64,000 nucleotides of DNA from NCBI GenBank assembly GCA_009917545.1, contig QZDW01000017.1:1-64000 (forward strand), given 5' to 3'. Of this stretch, positions 41,527-50,988 are shown piece by piece. Origin of the DNA: a bacterium 1XD42-76. Lineage in GTDB: Bacteria > Bacillota > Clostridia > Lachnospirales > Lachnospiraceae. A program made the position numbers and the translations under genes. The notes under the pieces are model-generated. The model was not told the origin of the DNA and searched no databases. It saw only the letters and a program-made list of their open reading frames with translations. Position 1 is the stretch's first letter; the number at the start of each line of letters is the position of its first letter.

Positions 41527-43233
41527 ATGGGCAATATGGCGTATAAAAGGCTTGCTGGCGTGTGTATCATGGCTCTGCTGGCATTTGGCCTCGCGGGCTG
41601 TACAGGAGGCGGGGGAATGGTTCCGGTCACGGAGTCTCAGGGAAATATGGCTCAGCAGGGAAGTGTGGAACTAAAGAAAAATGCAGAGGCGGTGGCCGGC
41701 TCAGCTGGAGGCAGCGAGGACGGGAAAACGGAAAAGGATTCTGTTATCGTAGTGATGGGGCCGAATTCGGAGCCGGAATCAGGCTTTGATCCGGCATTTG
41801 GCTGGGGAGCCGGTGAGCATGTCCATGAGCCGTTAATTCAGAGCACGCTGACGGTGACGACCAAAGATTTGAAGATTGATTATGATCTGGCTACAGACAT
41901 AAAGGTCAGTGAGGACGGCCTGACCTGGACGGTGACAATACGGGATGGGGTGATATTTTCAGACAACAGTCCGCTTACGGCGGCTGATGTGGCGTTTACC
42001 TATAATATGTTGCGGGATACCAGCTCGGTAAATGATTTCACAATGCTGAAAGAGGCAAAGGCCCTGGACGATACGACAGTGGAATTTACCCTAAACAGGC
42101 CATATTCGATCTGGCCGTATACAATGGCGATCACAGGGGTCGTTCCGGAACATGCATATGGTCCGGACTATGGGAGCATGCCTGTGGGCTCCGGACGCTA
42201 TATTCTGAAGCAGTGGGATAAAGGCCAGCAAGCCATTTTCGAGGCAAATCCAGATTATTACGGGGAAGCGCCAAAGATGAAAAAGGTTACAATCCTCTTT
42301 ATGGACGAGGATGCGGCCTATGCGGCGGCACTGTCCGGTCAGGTGGATGTGAGCTATACATCTGCGGCCTTTTCAGAACAGCCTATAGACGGATATGAGC
42401 TGTTTTCCTGTGATACGGTGGATAACCGTGGGTTCAATCTTCCGGCTGTGCCGTCCGGGGAAATTAACGAAAACGGAGTGCCCCTCGGCAATGATTTTAC
42501 ATGCGATCTTCAGGTGCGCAGGGCGGTCAATATGGCGCTTGACCGGGAAGAGATGATTGCGCATGTTCTCAATGGACATGGGACAGCGGCGTACAGTGTA
42601 TGTGATAAAATGCCCTGGTATCAGCCACAGTCGGAGACGAATTATGATCCGGACCGGGCAGCAGAGCTTTTGGAGGAGTCCGGCTGGATACCAGGGAGGG
42701 ACGGGATCCGGGAAAAAGACGGAGTCCGGGCAGAATTCGGGCTTTTATATCCGGTGGGGGATTCCGTACGGCAGGCACTTGCCGAGGAAACGGCAAACCA
42801 GCTCGCAGACTTTGGCATCCGCGTGAATGTGGAGGGCGTGGGCTGGGATACGGCATATGACCGCGCGCAGTCCACTCCGCTTATGTGGGGCTGGGGAGCA
42901 CACACACCGATGGAGCTCTACAATATCTATCACACAAGTGCATCCGGCGGCTATGCGGAATACTCCCCGTACGCTAATGGGCAGGTTGATACATATATGG
43001 AGGAAGCGCTGGCGTGCGCTGATACGGAGGCCTCATACGAGCTGTGGAAAAAGGCACAGTGGGACGGCGTGACCGGCATCACGCAGGACGGAGATGTGCC
43101 GTGGATATGGCTTGTGAATATTGACCATCTCTATTGGGTAAAAAGCGGGCTCAGGATTGCGGAACAAAAGCTGCATCCGCACGGACATGGCTGGTCTGTT
43201 GTAAATAATGTCGATCAGTGGACGTGGGAATAA
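41527..43233 (+). CDS. ABC importer substrate-binding lipoprotein (nickel/peptide family)
   Basis: A 568-residue SBP_bac_5 (cluster C) protein with a lipoprotein signal ending LAGC (Cys24 lipidated). The large two-lobe fold shows EDGLTWTVTIRDGVIFSDNSPLTAADV and RRAVNMALDREEM. The C-terminus carries LHPHGHGW, three His close together, which might coordinate metal, so nickel or a metal chelate is a reasonable substrate, with peptides as the alternative. An AGAGGAGAG site precedes ATG 41527. Permeases and ATPases follow at once. Confidence 0.85.
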   Translation: MGNMAYKRLAGVCIMALLAFGLAGCTGGGGMVPVTESQGNMAQQGSVELKKNAEAVAGSAGGSEDGKTEKDSVIVVMGPNSEPESGFDPAFGWGAGEHVHEPLIQSTLTVTTKDLKIDYDLATDIKVSEDGLTWTVTIRDGVIFSDNSPLTAADVAFTYNMLRDTSSVNDFTMLKEAKALDDTTVEFTLNRPYSIWPYTMAITGVVPEHAYGPDYGSMPVGSGRYILKQWDKGQQAIFEANPDYYGEAPKMKKVTILFMDEDAAYAAALSGQVDVSYTSAAFSEQPIDGYELFSCDTVDNRGFNLPAVPSGEINENGVPLGNDFTCDLQVRRAVNMALDREEMIAHVLNGHGTAAYSVCDKMPWYQPQSETNYDPDRAAELLEESGWIPGRDGIREKDGVRAEFGLLYPVGDSVRQALAEETANQLADFGIRVNVEGVGWDTAYDRAQSTPLMWGWGAHTPMELYNIYHTSASGGYAEYSPYANGQVDTYMEEALACADTEASYELWKKAQWDGVTGITQDGDVPWIWLVNIDHLYWVKSGLRIAEQKLHPHGHGWSVVNNVDQWTWE

Positions 43234-43303
43234 AGGCAGATTTCCCGTACGTAACGGAAGGGGAAGGAAGAATGATACATAAGATGTCAGGAAGGAAGGG
43301 CAT

Positions 43304-44314
43304 ATGAAAGAAAGAAATAAGACAGCTTCCTTTGCCATCTGGGCAGGGGGACAGGCGGCCCGTATGGTGCTGCTCCTGCTGCTGGTGAGCATGGTATCGT
43401 TCGTACTGCTGTCGGTTTCCCCTCTTGATCCTTTGCAGACGAACGTAGGGCAGGCAGCGCTTGGCTCTATGAGTCCGGAACAGATTGAGCGGCTCAGGAC
43501 GTATTGGGGAGTGGATGTGCCTCCGGTCAGACGGTATACTTTATGGCTGATCGATTTGCTGAAAGGCGATATGGGGGTATCCTTACTTTACCGCAGGCCG
43601 GTGACAGAGGTAATTGCCGGGAAACTTTCCAATTCTCTGGGGCTTCTTCTTACCGCATGGTTTTTTTCCGGGCTGGCTGGTTTTTTCCTGGGGATTCTGG
43701 CAGGGAAGCGACGGGGCGGTTTGGCGGACCGGCTGATTACAGGGTATTCGTTAATCGCAGCCAGCACGCCGGCATTCTGGGCAGCCATGATGCTTTTGAT
43801 GGTGTTTTCCGTATATCTGAAATGGTTCCCCATTGGACTCAGTGTGCCGATCGGAGCGTCCGTCGGGGAGGTGACGCTATTTGACAGGATCCATCATGCC
43901 GTGCTTCCGGCAGTCGCCTTAAGCCTTACCGGCATCTCTTCAATCGCACTGCACACCAGAGAGAAGATGATTGAGATTATGGAAAGTGACTATGTTTTGT
44001 TTTCACGGGCAAGGGGAGAGGGGGAAATGGAGATTGTCTTAAGACATGGGCTCCGCAACATACTCCTGCCTGCCATGACGCTGCAATTTTCTTCCGCCAG
44101 TGAGATCATTGGCGGCTCCGTCCTTGTGGAGCAGGTTTTTTCCTACCCAGGGCTCGGGCAGGCAGCAGTGACTGCAGGACTGGGCGGCGATGCGCCTCTG
44201 CTTCTTGGGATTACGATGATTACAGCACTTATCGTATTTGCGGGAAATCTGACAGCAAATGTACTATATGGATGGATTGATCCGAGAATCAGGGAGGGCG
44301 CGCTCAGAAGATGA
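43304..44314 (+). CDS. ABC importer permease (NikB/DppB-like)
   Basis: A 336-residue membrane permease with six helices and the BPD_transp_1 domain. The coupling-helix region SDYVLFSRARGEGEMEIVLRH-type segment contacts the ATPase. The N-terminal FVLLSVSPLDPL and the length fit the DppB/NikB subfamily. A GGAAGGGC site precedes the ATG. Its stop overlaps the next permease start (ATGA). Confidence 0.88.
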   Translation: MKERNKTASFAIWAGGQAARMVLLLLLVSMVSFVLLSVSPLDPLQTNVGQAALGSMSPEQIERLRTYWGVDVPPVRRYTLWLIDLLKGDMGVSLLYRRPVTEVIAGKLSNSLGLLLTAWFFSGLAGFFLGILAGKRRGGLADRLITGYSLIAASTPAFWAAMMLLMVFSVYLKWFPIGLSVPIGASVGEVTLFDRIHHAVLPAVALSLTGISSIALHTREKMIEIMESDYVLFSRARGEGEMEIVLRHGLRNILLPAMTLQFSSASEIIGGSVLVEQVFSYPGLGQAAVTAGLGGDAPLLLGITMITALIVFAGNLTANVLYGWIDPRIREGALRR

Positions 44315-45207
44315 AAACAAGTGGAAAAAGCTCCATGTTAAAAAGGGTGGGCAGCAGATCGGCATATGGGAAAAGAAAAGCGGGATTTCCGGGCAACCGG
44401 CGTCTTGCAACGACAGTTCTCCTGGTGCTCACCGTCTGCTTCCTGGCGGCGGTGACGATTATGGGTTACTTCTGGCAGGAAGAGGCAGTGAGAACCGACT
44501 TTTCGAGGAAGAATCTTCCACCGTGTGTGCTGTATCCGTTCGGTACGGACTGGATGGGACGTGACATGTTTATGCGGACAATTACAGGGCTTTCGTTCAG
44601 CATCCGCATCGGGCTCCTGACGGCAGCTGTCAGTGCAGGGATTGCCTTTTTTTCTGGACTTGCGGCAGTTGTGATGGGGAAACTTGTAAATGATCTGGTG
44701 CTGCTTTTTATTGATGTGGTCATGGGCATTCCCCATATGCTGCTCTTGATTCTGATTTCCTTTGCCTGCGGGAGAGGTTTTTGGGGTGTTGTGGCAGGAA
44801 TCGCATTTACGCACTGGGCCTCGCTGGCCCGTCTGATCCGCGGCGAGGTTTTGCAGCTAAAGCAGAGCCAGTATGTAAAGATTGCCGAACGTCTGGGGAA
44901 GAGCCGCCGCTATATTGCATTCTGTCATCTGGCCCCTAACCTGATTTCGCAATTTGTCACAGGACTGATTCTGCTGTTTCCACATGCTATTTTACATGAG
45001 GCGAGTATTACCTTTCTGGGGTTCGGACTTTCTCCGGAAAAACCGGCAATTGGGATCATCCTGGCTGAAAGCATGAAATATCTGGCAATGGGAAAATGGT
45101 GGATTGCACTGTTTCCGGGATTATTTTTAGTCGTGGTGGTACTTTTGTTTCATTATGCAGGGCAATCTGTCTGCCGTCTGATTGATCCGGGCAGTGTCCA
45201 TGAATAG
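44311..45207 (+). CDS. ABC importer permease (NikC/DppC-like)
   Basis: A 298-residue permease of the DppC/NikC type. A basic N-terminus, one helix, FGTDWMGRDMFMR (the family's characteristic motif before the transporter core), then five helices and the coupling segment KIAERLGKSRRYI. It is coupled to the preceding permease by a four-base overlap, and together they form the membrane channel. Confidence 0.88.
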   Translation: MKTSGKSSMLKRVGSRSAYGKRKAGFPGNRRLATTVLLVLTVCFLAAVTIMGYFWQEEAVRTDFSRKNLPPCVLYPFGTDWMGRDMFMRTITGLSFSIRIGLLTAAVSAGIAFFSGLAAVVMGKLVNDLVLLFIDVVMGIPHMLLLILISFACGRGFWGVVAGIAFTHWASLARLIRGEVLQLKQSQYVKIAERLGKSRRYIAFCHLAPNLISQFVTGLILLFPHAILHEASITFLGFGLSPEKPAIGIILAESMKYLAMGKWWIALFPGLFLVVVVLLFHYAGQSVCRLIDPGSVHE

Positions 45208-45218
45208 GGGGGAGATGC

Positions 45219-46067
45219 GTGGATACATCAGGTAAGGTTATTTTGGAGGTACGGAAACTTTCCGTTGCTTTTGAGCAGTATGGACGGGGATTAAAAAGGA
45301 AAGTGATCCATGCAGTAGAGGATTTGTCCCTTACGGTCAGTGAGCGGGAAATCGTTGCAGTGGTCGGTTCCAGCGGTTCCGGAAAAAGTCTTTTGGCTCA
45401 TGCAATCATGGGGATTTTGCCATATAATGCAGCGATGAATGGAGAACTCCTGTTTGAAGGCCGGATGCTGGATGGGGAGCTGCTCAGGCAGGTTCGCGGT
45501 AAAGAGCTTGTGCTCGTGCCGCAGAGCGTATCCTATCTGGATCCGTTAATGAAAGCCGGGCGTCAGGTGACGAAAGGGAGAAAGGATGAAGAGTCCAGGA
45601 AGCGCTGCCGCGACATTTTATCCCGATATGGGCTGGACAAGGAGGCGGAGGGGAAATATCCGTTCCAGCTATCCGGGGGCATGACAAGACGTATCCTGAT
45701 TTCTACGGCAGTAATCGAGCAGCCCAGGCTCGTGATCGCCGACGAACCGACACCGGGTTTGCATCCGGAGGCAGCAAGACGTGTCATGGAGCATTTTAAA
45801 GAGATCGCAAAGGGCGGCGCCGGTGTGCTCCTTATCACGCATGATCTGGAGCTGGCATTACTGACAGCAGATCGGGTGGTTGTACTCTATGGCGGAAGGG
45901 CGATAGAGGAGGCGCAGGCTGCCGCATTTTCGGATGAGTCGCAGTTAAAACACCCGTATACGAAAGCGCTTTGTCGTTCAATGCCTCAAAACTGGGATCC
46001 TTCAGGGGACAGACTTTGCGTGTCGGGAGAGATTCTTGCATATATGCGAAAGGAATATGGGAGATGA
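45219..46067 (+). CDS. ABC importer ATPase (NikD/DppD-like)
   Basis: A 282-residue ATPase with Walker A GSSGSGKSL, signature LSGGMTRRIL, Walker B LVIADEPT and a C-terminal extension. Start is GTG at 45219 after GGGGGGAG. The signature ends MTRR where most relatives have MRQR. The C-terminal oligopeptide-ABC extension (HPYTKALCRSMP) is present. It overlaps the next ATPase gene by four bases. Confidence 0.88.
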   Translation: MDTSGKVILEVRKLSVAFEQYGRGLKRKVIHAVEDLSLTVSEREIVAVVGSSGSGKSLLAHAIMGILPYNAAMNGELLFEGRMLDGELLRQVRGKELVLVPQSVSYLDPLMKAGRQVTKGRKDEESRKRCRDILSRYGLDKEAEGKYPFQLSGGMTRRILISTAVIEQPRLVIADEPTPGLHPEAARRVMEHFKEIAKGGAGVLLITHDLELALLTADRVVVLYGGRAIEEAQAAAFSDESQLKHPYTKALCRSMPQNWDPSGDRLCVSGEILAYMRKEYGR

Positions 46068-46696
46068 GACTTGAGGCAAAGGGGCTCTCATTTTGCTATG
46101 AGAGAGCCGGCAGACAGATACTGAAATCGGTAAGTCTGGCGCTGGAGGACGGGGAGCGCGTCGGGCTGATGGCGCCCAGCGGATATGGGAAAACAACGCT
46201 TTGTAAGATTCTTGCCGGGTACGAGAGCGCAGACTGTGGGGAGGTTCTCTTAGATGGGAAACCTTTAAAGGAATACCGCGGTTACTGTCCGGTTCAGATG
46301 GTCTGGCAGCACCCGGAGCTGTCCGTGAATCCAAGGCGAAGGCTTAAAACAGTGCTTTCCGAAGGGGACTTTCCGGCGCAAAACGACGGACTGCAAAGCC
46401 ATATTGAACAGGAACTGGGAATTCTTGAGGAATGGAAAGAGCGATACCCCTCGGAGGTGTCGGGCGGAGAGCTGCAGAGATTTTGTATCGCGCGGGCACT
46501 GGGAGAAAGGACGCAGATCCTGATTGCGGACGAAATCACGACAATGCTTGACTTGGTGACGCAGGCTCAGATCTGGGATTTTCTCTTAAAAGAAACAGGA
46601 AAAAGAGGGATTGGACTGATTGCAGTCAGCCATTCCCCTGAATTACTCTCAAAGATATGCCACAGAGTACTGAAGCTGGATGAGACAAATATATGA
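46064..46696 (+). CDS. ABC importer ATPase (NikE/DppF-like)
   Basis: A 210-residue ATPase with Walker A APSGYGKTT, signature VSGGELQRF, Walker B ILIADEIT and the switch His in AVSHSPE. It is shorter than many DppF proteins and lacks the C-terminal extension, more like NikE. ATG 46064 overlaps the previous stop; the longer frame from 45971 is rejected. The MAPSGYGKTT form, and EIT in place of EPT, are also common in nickel-type subunits, but this is a weak argument. Confidence 0.88.
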   Translation: MRLEAKGLSFCYERAGRQILKSVSLALEDGERVGLMAPSGYGKTTLCKILAGYESADCGEVLLDGKPLKEYRGYCPVQMVWQHPELSVNPRRRLKTVLSEGDFPAQNDGLQSHIEQELGILEEWKERYPSEVSGGELQRFCIARALGERTQILIADEITTMLDLVTQAQIWDFLLKETGKRGIGLIAVSHSPELLSKICHRVLKLDETNI

Positions 46697-46721
46697 TGAC
46701 AGGAGTGGAAGATGCCTCATT

Positions 46722-46754
46722 GCGCCCCATTTTGACACGTTTGCTTCGGGGCGC
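46722..46754. terminator. possible terminator after ABC operon
   Basis: gcgcccc (46722-46728) and ggggcgc (46748-46754) can pair with a 19-base loop between the convergent ABC operon and Xre gene. There is no T run, so it is weak. Confidence 0.35.
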
Positions 46755-46774
46755 GGGCTCTGCCGGAAAACCCG

Positions 46775-47056
46775 TTACGGCTGGTTCTTTTCCTGCTCGT
46801 CCTTCTCGTTTCTCCCGGTGCTTTCTTTCGGCTCTTCCTCAGATACAGTTTCCCTGATATCGTAAATCACTTCCATGACATCCTGAACAGGACATTGCAG
46901 GATGTTGCAAAGTACGTCGATCGTATGCGTGGAAACGTACATATTCTTTTTCAGGCGGCTGATCTGGCCTGCGCTGATACCGTAATATTTGATTAAGCGG
47001 TATTGGCTGACCTTTTTCTCTTTCATTGTTTCCCATAAGCGGGTGTATTTTACCAT
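46775..47056 (-). CDS. Xre family HTH regulator
   Basis: A 93-residue protein whose residues ~12-70 form a Cro/C1-type helix-turn-helix (SQYRLIKYYGISAGQISRLKK, then THTIDVLCNILQCPVQDVMEV), of the short HTH_26 type that often acts alone. A charged tail follows. An AGGAGG site precedes ATG 47056. It converges on the ABC operon and diverges from the surface-protein gene, so either could be a target. Confidence 0.85.
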   Translation of the reverse strand: MVKYTRLWETMKEKKVSQYRLIKYYGISAGQISRLKKNMYVSTHTIDVLCNILQCPVQDVMEVIYDIRETVSEEEPKESTGRNEKDEQEKNQP

Positions 47057-47456
47057 TTCATTACCTCCTGCAAGTCAAACCTTTATGTGTCACAGATAGT
47101 AGATACTATGGATGAAAAGGCCTTCGGCGGACCGTCATGGACGAATCGGTCTGGGGCGCGTTTCATGTGGCTGGATCCGGACTGTCATCCGACGGTACAT
47201 GTATATCATAATTAAAACACAGATTAGCCGGAACTGTACATTAACCATATCTGGTATATTGTCTGTTTGGAGGCAATAATATACATGGATTTGTAAATCA
47301 TGCACAAAAACAGCAGGAGAATTTTCACATGGTAGCCATAGATTTTTGACGGTGAATATGATATATTGATAACACAATTCCAGCAAATATTCTTTTGCAA
47401 ACGATCTGATAAGACCTGATGTTGCGGCAGAATCTGCCAGAGAATCCGGAGGCTTT
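47057..47456. other. 400-bp intergenic region
   Basis: Lies between the divergent Xre and surface-protein genes. It contains no open frame of note and no dispersed repeat. Possible promoter-like pieces (TTGACG at 47347; GATAAC 16 bases later) are weak. An imperfect inverted repeat, gtatattg/caataatatac, lies near 47252-47284. Confidence 0.5.
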
Positions 47457-49847
47457 ATGAAAAACAAAATATGGAAATGGGCTGTGGCAGCCTGTCTTTT
47501 TGTACGGTTGCTTTGCGGACAGGTGTGGGTGTACGCGGACGAGAGTGTATGTATGGATTCCCCCGGGCTTTTTATCGACATCTGTGATTTTGATTCGGGA
47601 AGCCCTGTAGAAGGGGCGCGGCTTTCTGTATATCGGGCGGCAGAACAGGAGGGGATTTTTGTACGTACAGGGGATGCGATTGAACAGTGGGTATCGGAAG
47701 GAGAGCCGCATAAGCTGGCAGAAGGGCTGATTCCCGGCGAAATGTATTTCTTTATGGAAGAGGAAACGGCCAAAGGGAGAAGTCCGGCGCTGCCGCTCTT
47801 ATTTACAGTGAATCAAAACGGCAGTATCTGTATGATTATGAATGGTGCAGGCAGATGCAGCTTTTTTGACACAAAGGAATATGGTGCGGTGGAGGCAGTA
47901 TTTTCATGCCGGACGGCGGAATATGTGCGTTATCAGCTGCTGGAAGGTGAGCGTAGTATCCTGTCCTGGCAGGGAAACGGCAGGGAGAAAGAGATTTTGC
48001 AGGAAACCGCCCGGGAAGGGACATGGATTACACTCTGCGAACAGACAAGGTTTTCCGATGGGAGCTTCGAGCACACAGGGCGCATGCTTTTTCAGGCATT
48101 TTATGATAAAGCAGGCAGTATGTGGCTGTCTGAACGCCGGCCGCTCAAAACGGTTTTTTACATAAGGGACAAGACAGGAGATGTGACCTGGTGCGGGGAA
48201 AGAGAGGCAGGGCAGATGGAAGATGGCGGAATGGAGAACGTATGTGCCTCTCTTAATTCGGGAAACCAATACTGCTTTGAGGAAACCGTCTACTTCGATG
48301 ACGGGAGCTCCTTCATTGTCTCCAGGAGTGGAATCGGGATAAACGGATCCGGTCAGGTAAATAGTCTGTATCTGACAAGCAGGAAAACGGCAGTCAGCGT
48401 TACTGACAGGAACATGGAAGGAACAATGGGAAAAGAAGAAGCACGGCTGTTTCTCATAGATCAGGAAGGTAAAATTCTGGAAAGCTGGGAGCCTGGGGAG
48501 AATCCTTATGAGATAAAAGGCAGGCTTTTGGCAGGAGAACAGTACCAGATCACTGACAGCGCAAGGCAGGAGGAATCTTTGCCTGACACCGGGCCCGGAT
48601 TCCGTGTCCTTGGCGATGGGGTAGTAACGCAGATTATGTTTAAAAAACCGGAAGAAACAGAAGAAGATACGGAGCAAGGACATAAGACCGGACGCATGAC
48701 CGTACATTATGATCAGAAACACAGGACAGGGGAGTTGTATCTGAGCGGAAATGCAGAGCGGGTGCCGGATAACATGAATACGGAAGAGATGGCAGAGGCG
48801 GTGGAACGGGAAGCTGTGGGAAGCTGGGAAAGCGCAGACAAAGCAAAGGTAAGTTTGGAAAAGGACGAAATGCGGGAGTGCGATCTGATTTATACAAGCC
48901 CTGTATTTACGAAAGATGGGGAGAGCTGCCTGCCGTCAGAAGAGGTGGAACGGAATGGAAAGAGATACCGGCGGTTCTTTCTGAATGTGGAAGAGGAAGA
49001 AACAGCAGGTGAGACACTTATTGTATCAGCCAGCACATCCTATACACTGGAAGGGGAGGAATCTCTGCCGGAAACTGCAATGGTCCTGATTCAAGATCCC
49101 ATAAGCGGGGAAAATATAGAAAAGGAACTGCCGCAGCTGGAAGCTGTGGAAACCGGCAGAACATGGATAAAAAATTTTTCATTCCCTGTCACAGTGAATG
49201 GTTATGATGCCGAATACTTTACTCTGGGCGATATGAGACTTCCTTCTTATTCCAGGCTGTCAAATTACGGACAGGAGTTTCTGCGGTTTTTGGGGCTGCC
49301 TGTGGGCTCTTACCGGATTAAGGAGATCGTTTGGGACGGCGAGCCCTATCTGGAGGACGGCATTTTAAAACGTGACGCCACGGCCCGGGGGGAACGTCTG
49401 GTAAGGAATGTAACGGTGACATATGGCGGAGAAATGCAGATGCCGGACAGAACGGGGAAACGTTATGTTGCAGGCTATGAAGAGCTTAGTAATGAAGAAG
49501 AGGAAACGACCGGTGAAGAGGAAAGCCAGATGTCTGCTGAGGAGACAGGACAAGAGGAGGAAGAAGGGGAAGGAGGAGAGATCCGGCCCGGGGCAGACGA
49601 AACCACAGAGCAAACTACCAGTTCGGACAGTACAACAAAAATGCCGCTGTATGAAAAGGCAGTGTACCAGATAAAACAGGCCTTTTACTGGGTAAAGCGG
49701 CATTTTACGGTCGTACATTTTGGGAAGCTCTTTTTTCTTGTCATCGCATTGACGGCTGCTCTTTTGCTGTTCGTCCGCAGAGAGGAGAAACGTCAAAAGG
49801 AAAACGTACAGAAGCAGAGAAAAAAGAGCGCAGGGACGCGGCATTGA
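47457..49847 (+). CDS. large membrane-anchored surface protein
   Basis: A 796-residue protein with a signal peptide (residues ~1-27, ending VYA), several beta-rich modules resembling SpaA/Cna-B prealbumin-like folds (FIDICDFDSGSPVEGARLSVY is a typical opening), a low-complexity acidic Glu/Thr-rich stalk (~residues 680-735), one C-terminal membrane helix (~758-778) and a basic tail. There is no LPxTG motif, so it is held by the helix and not by sortase. An adhesin or pilus-tip-like role is possible. A GGAGG site precedes the ATG. It ends convergent with the ArsC/Spx-like gene. Confidence 0.7.
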   Translation: MKNKIWKWAVAACLFVRLLCGQVWVYADESVCMDSPGLFIDICDFDSGSPVEGARLSVYRAAEQEGIFVRTGDAIEQWVSEGEPHKLAEGLIPGEMYFFMEEETAKGRSPALPLLFTVNQNGSICMIMNGAGRCSFFDTKEYGAVEAVFSCRTAEYVRYQLLEGERSILSWQGNGREKEILQETAREGTWITLCEQTRFSDGSFEHTGRMLFQAFYDKAGSMWLSERRPLKTVFYIRDKTGDVTWCGEREAGQMEDGGMENVCASLNSGNQYCFEETVYFDDGSSFIVSRSGIGINGSGQVNSLYLTSRKTAVSVTDRNMEGTMGKEEARLFLIDQEGKILESWEPGENPYEIKGRLLAGEQYQITDSARQEESLPDTGPGFRVLGDGVVTQIMFKKPEETEEDTEQGHKTGRMTVHYDQKHRTGELYLSGNAERVPDNMNTEEMAEAVEREAVGSWESADKAKVSLEKDEMRECDLIYTSPVFTKDGESCLPSEEVERNGKRYRRFFLNVEEEETAGETLIVSASTSYTLEGEESLPETAMVLIQDPISGENIEKELPQLEAVETGRTWIKNFSFPVTVNGYDAEYFTLGDMRLPSYSRLSNYGQEFLRFLGLPVGSYRIKEIVWDGEPYLEDGILKRDATARGERLVRNVTVTYGGEMQMPDRTGKRYVAGYEELSNEEEETTGEEESQMSAEETGQEEEEGEGGEIRPGADETTEQTTSSDSTTKMPLYEKAVYQIKQAFYWVKRHFTVVHFGKLFFLVIALTAALLLFVRREEKRQKENVQKQRKKSAGTRH

Positions 49848-50210
49848 CTAATCTTTTTTCAGCTTGTCCGCCCATTCCGCTTCCTTAAAACCGACAAGAA
49901 CAAAGGACTCAGATACAAGAATCGGGCGTTTTACCAGCATCCCGTCGGTCGAGAGCAGATTAAGCTGTTCCTCCTCGCTCATATCCGGAAGCTTATCTTT
50001 TAAGGACATGGACTTGTAGAGCAGGCCGCTGGTATTAAAGAAACGCTTCAGGGGAAGTCCGCTCTTCTTGTACCATAAACGGAGTTCATCAGCAGTTGGA
50101 TTCTGCTCCTTAATATGGCGGGAGGTGTAGGAATGGTTATGCTCGTCCAGCCATTTTTTGGCTTTTTTACAGGTCGAGCAGGGTGGGTATTCTAAAAACA
50201 GCAGATTCAA
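49848..50210 (-). CDS. ArsC/Spx family thioredoxin-fold protein
   Basis: A 120-residue protein with YPPCSTCKKAKKWLD, so the Spx/ArsC CxxC pair is present, followed by the RHIKEQNPT segment and the VKRPILV motif near the C-terminus. It resembles the YffB/ArsC-like and Spx/MgsR family; Spx contacts RNA polymerase, whereas arsenate reductases use the first Cys. No ars operon is nearby, so arsenate reduction is not supported by context. GGAGG precedes a TTG at 50210; ATG 50225 overlaps that site, so TTG is preferred. Confidence 0.75.
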   Translation of the reverse strand: MNLLFLEYPPCSTCKKAKKWLDEHNHSYTSRHIKEQNPTADELRLWYKKSGLPLKRFFNTSGLLYKSMSLKDKLPDMSEEEQLNLLSTDGMLVKRPILVSESFVLVGFKEAEWADKLKKD

Positions 50211-50372
50211 AATAAAGACCTCCATTGAAAGCTTTTGGCATGAATGCCAAAGACAGTATATCTCATTTTAAGCAGGAATACAATAGAAAAAACAGCATGG
50301 CTCTGCGATTCCCTAAAGGGCCAGAACATCAGGGGAGACGGCGCAGCGCATGTGCAGAATGAGGTGGGGAGA

Positions 50373-50897
50373 ATGGATATACTGATTTTTTTATCAGAGT
50401 TTATGGTTCCGCTGATCGTGTTCTATATCGTGGGGTTCGGACTGTTGTCCGACCGGCCTGTATTCGATGATTTTTTAAAGGGAGCAAAGGAAGGCATGCG
50501 GACCGTTGTCGGGATCCTGCCAACATTAATCGGGTTAATGACCTCAGTCGGGATTTTGAGGGCCTCTGGTATCCTGGATGCTCTGGCAGAGCTTTTAAAA
50601 GTACCGGCAGGTTGGATCCATATTCCGGTTCCGCTGGTGCCGGTAATCCTGGTACGAATGGTCTCTAGTTCTGCAGCCACAGGCCTTATTTTGGATATTT
50701 TTAAGGAATACGGCCCGGATTCTCTGATTGGAAATATCACATCTGTTATGATGGGATGTACGGAGACGATTTTCTATACAATGAGCGTATATTTTATGTC
50801 AGCCGGTATCCGAAAGACGAGATGGACGCTTCCGGGAGCGCTGCTTGCAACAGCCGGAGGGATAGCAGCCAGCATTTTCCTCGCAGAAATGATGTAA
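50373..50897 (+). CDS. spmB: spore maturation protein B
   Basis: A 174-residue membrane protein with five to six helices and the nucleoside-recognition (Gate) domain form, matching SpmB (GTVVGILPTLIGLM-type segment, RPVFDDFLKGAKEG, MMGCTETIFYTMSVYF). SpmA and SpmB are needed for spore core dehydration in B. subtilis. SpmA normally precedes SpmB but is absent here. ATG 50373 has a GGGGAG site; the longer frame from 50244 lacks one. Its presence suggests a spore former or a descendant of one. Confidence 0.85.
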   Translation: MDILIFLSEFMVPLIVFYIVGFGLLSDRPVFDDFLKGAKEGMRTVVGILPTLIGLMTSVGILRASGILDALAELLKVPAGWIHIPVPLVPVILVRMVSSSAATGLILDIFKEYGPDSLIGNITSVMMGCTETIFYTMSVYFMSAGIRKTRWTLPGALLATAGGIAASIFLAEMM

Positions 50898-50904
50898 AAT
50901 TTTG

Positions 50905-50933
50905 TTGTCTGTACGGAAATCTTGAGTTATAAT
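50905..50933 (+). promoter_or_regulatory. candidate promoter of marR-type gene
   Basis: TTGTCT at 50905-50910 and perfect TATAAT at 50928-50933, spacer 17, 56 bases before the gene. Confidence 0.5.
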
Positions 50934-50988
50934 GTCCCGGTAGATAATGTACGGCGCTTTCATGAGATGCGGCGGCAGAGACTAAGAA

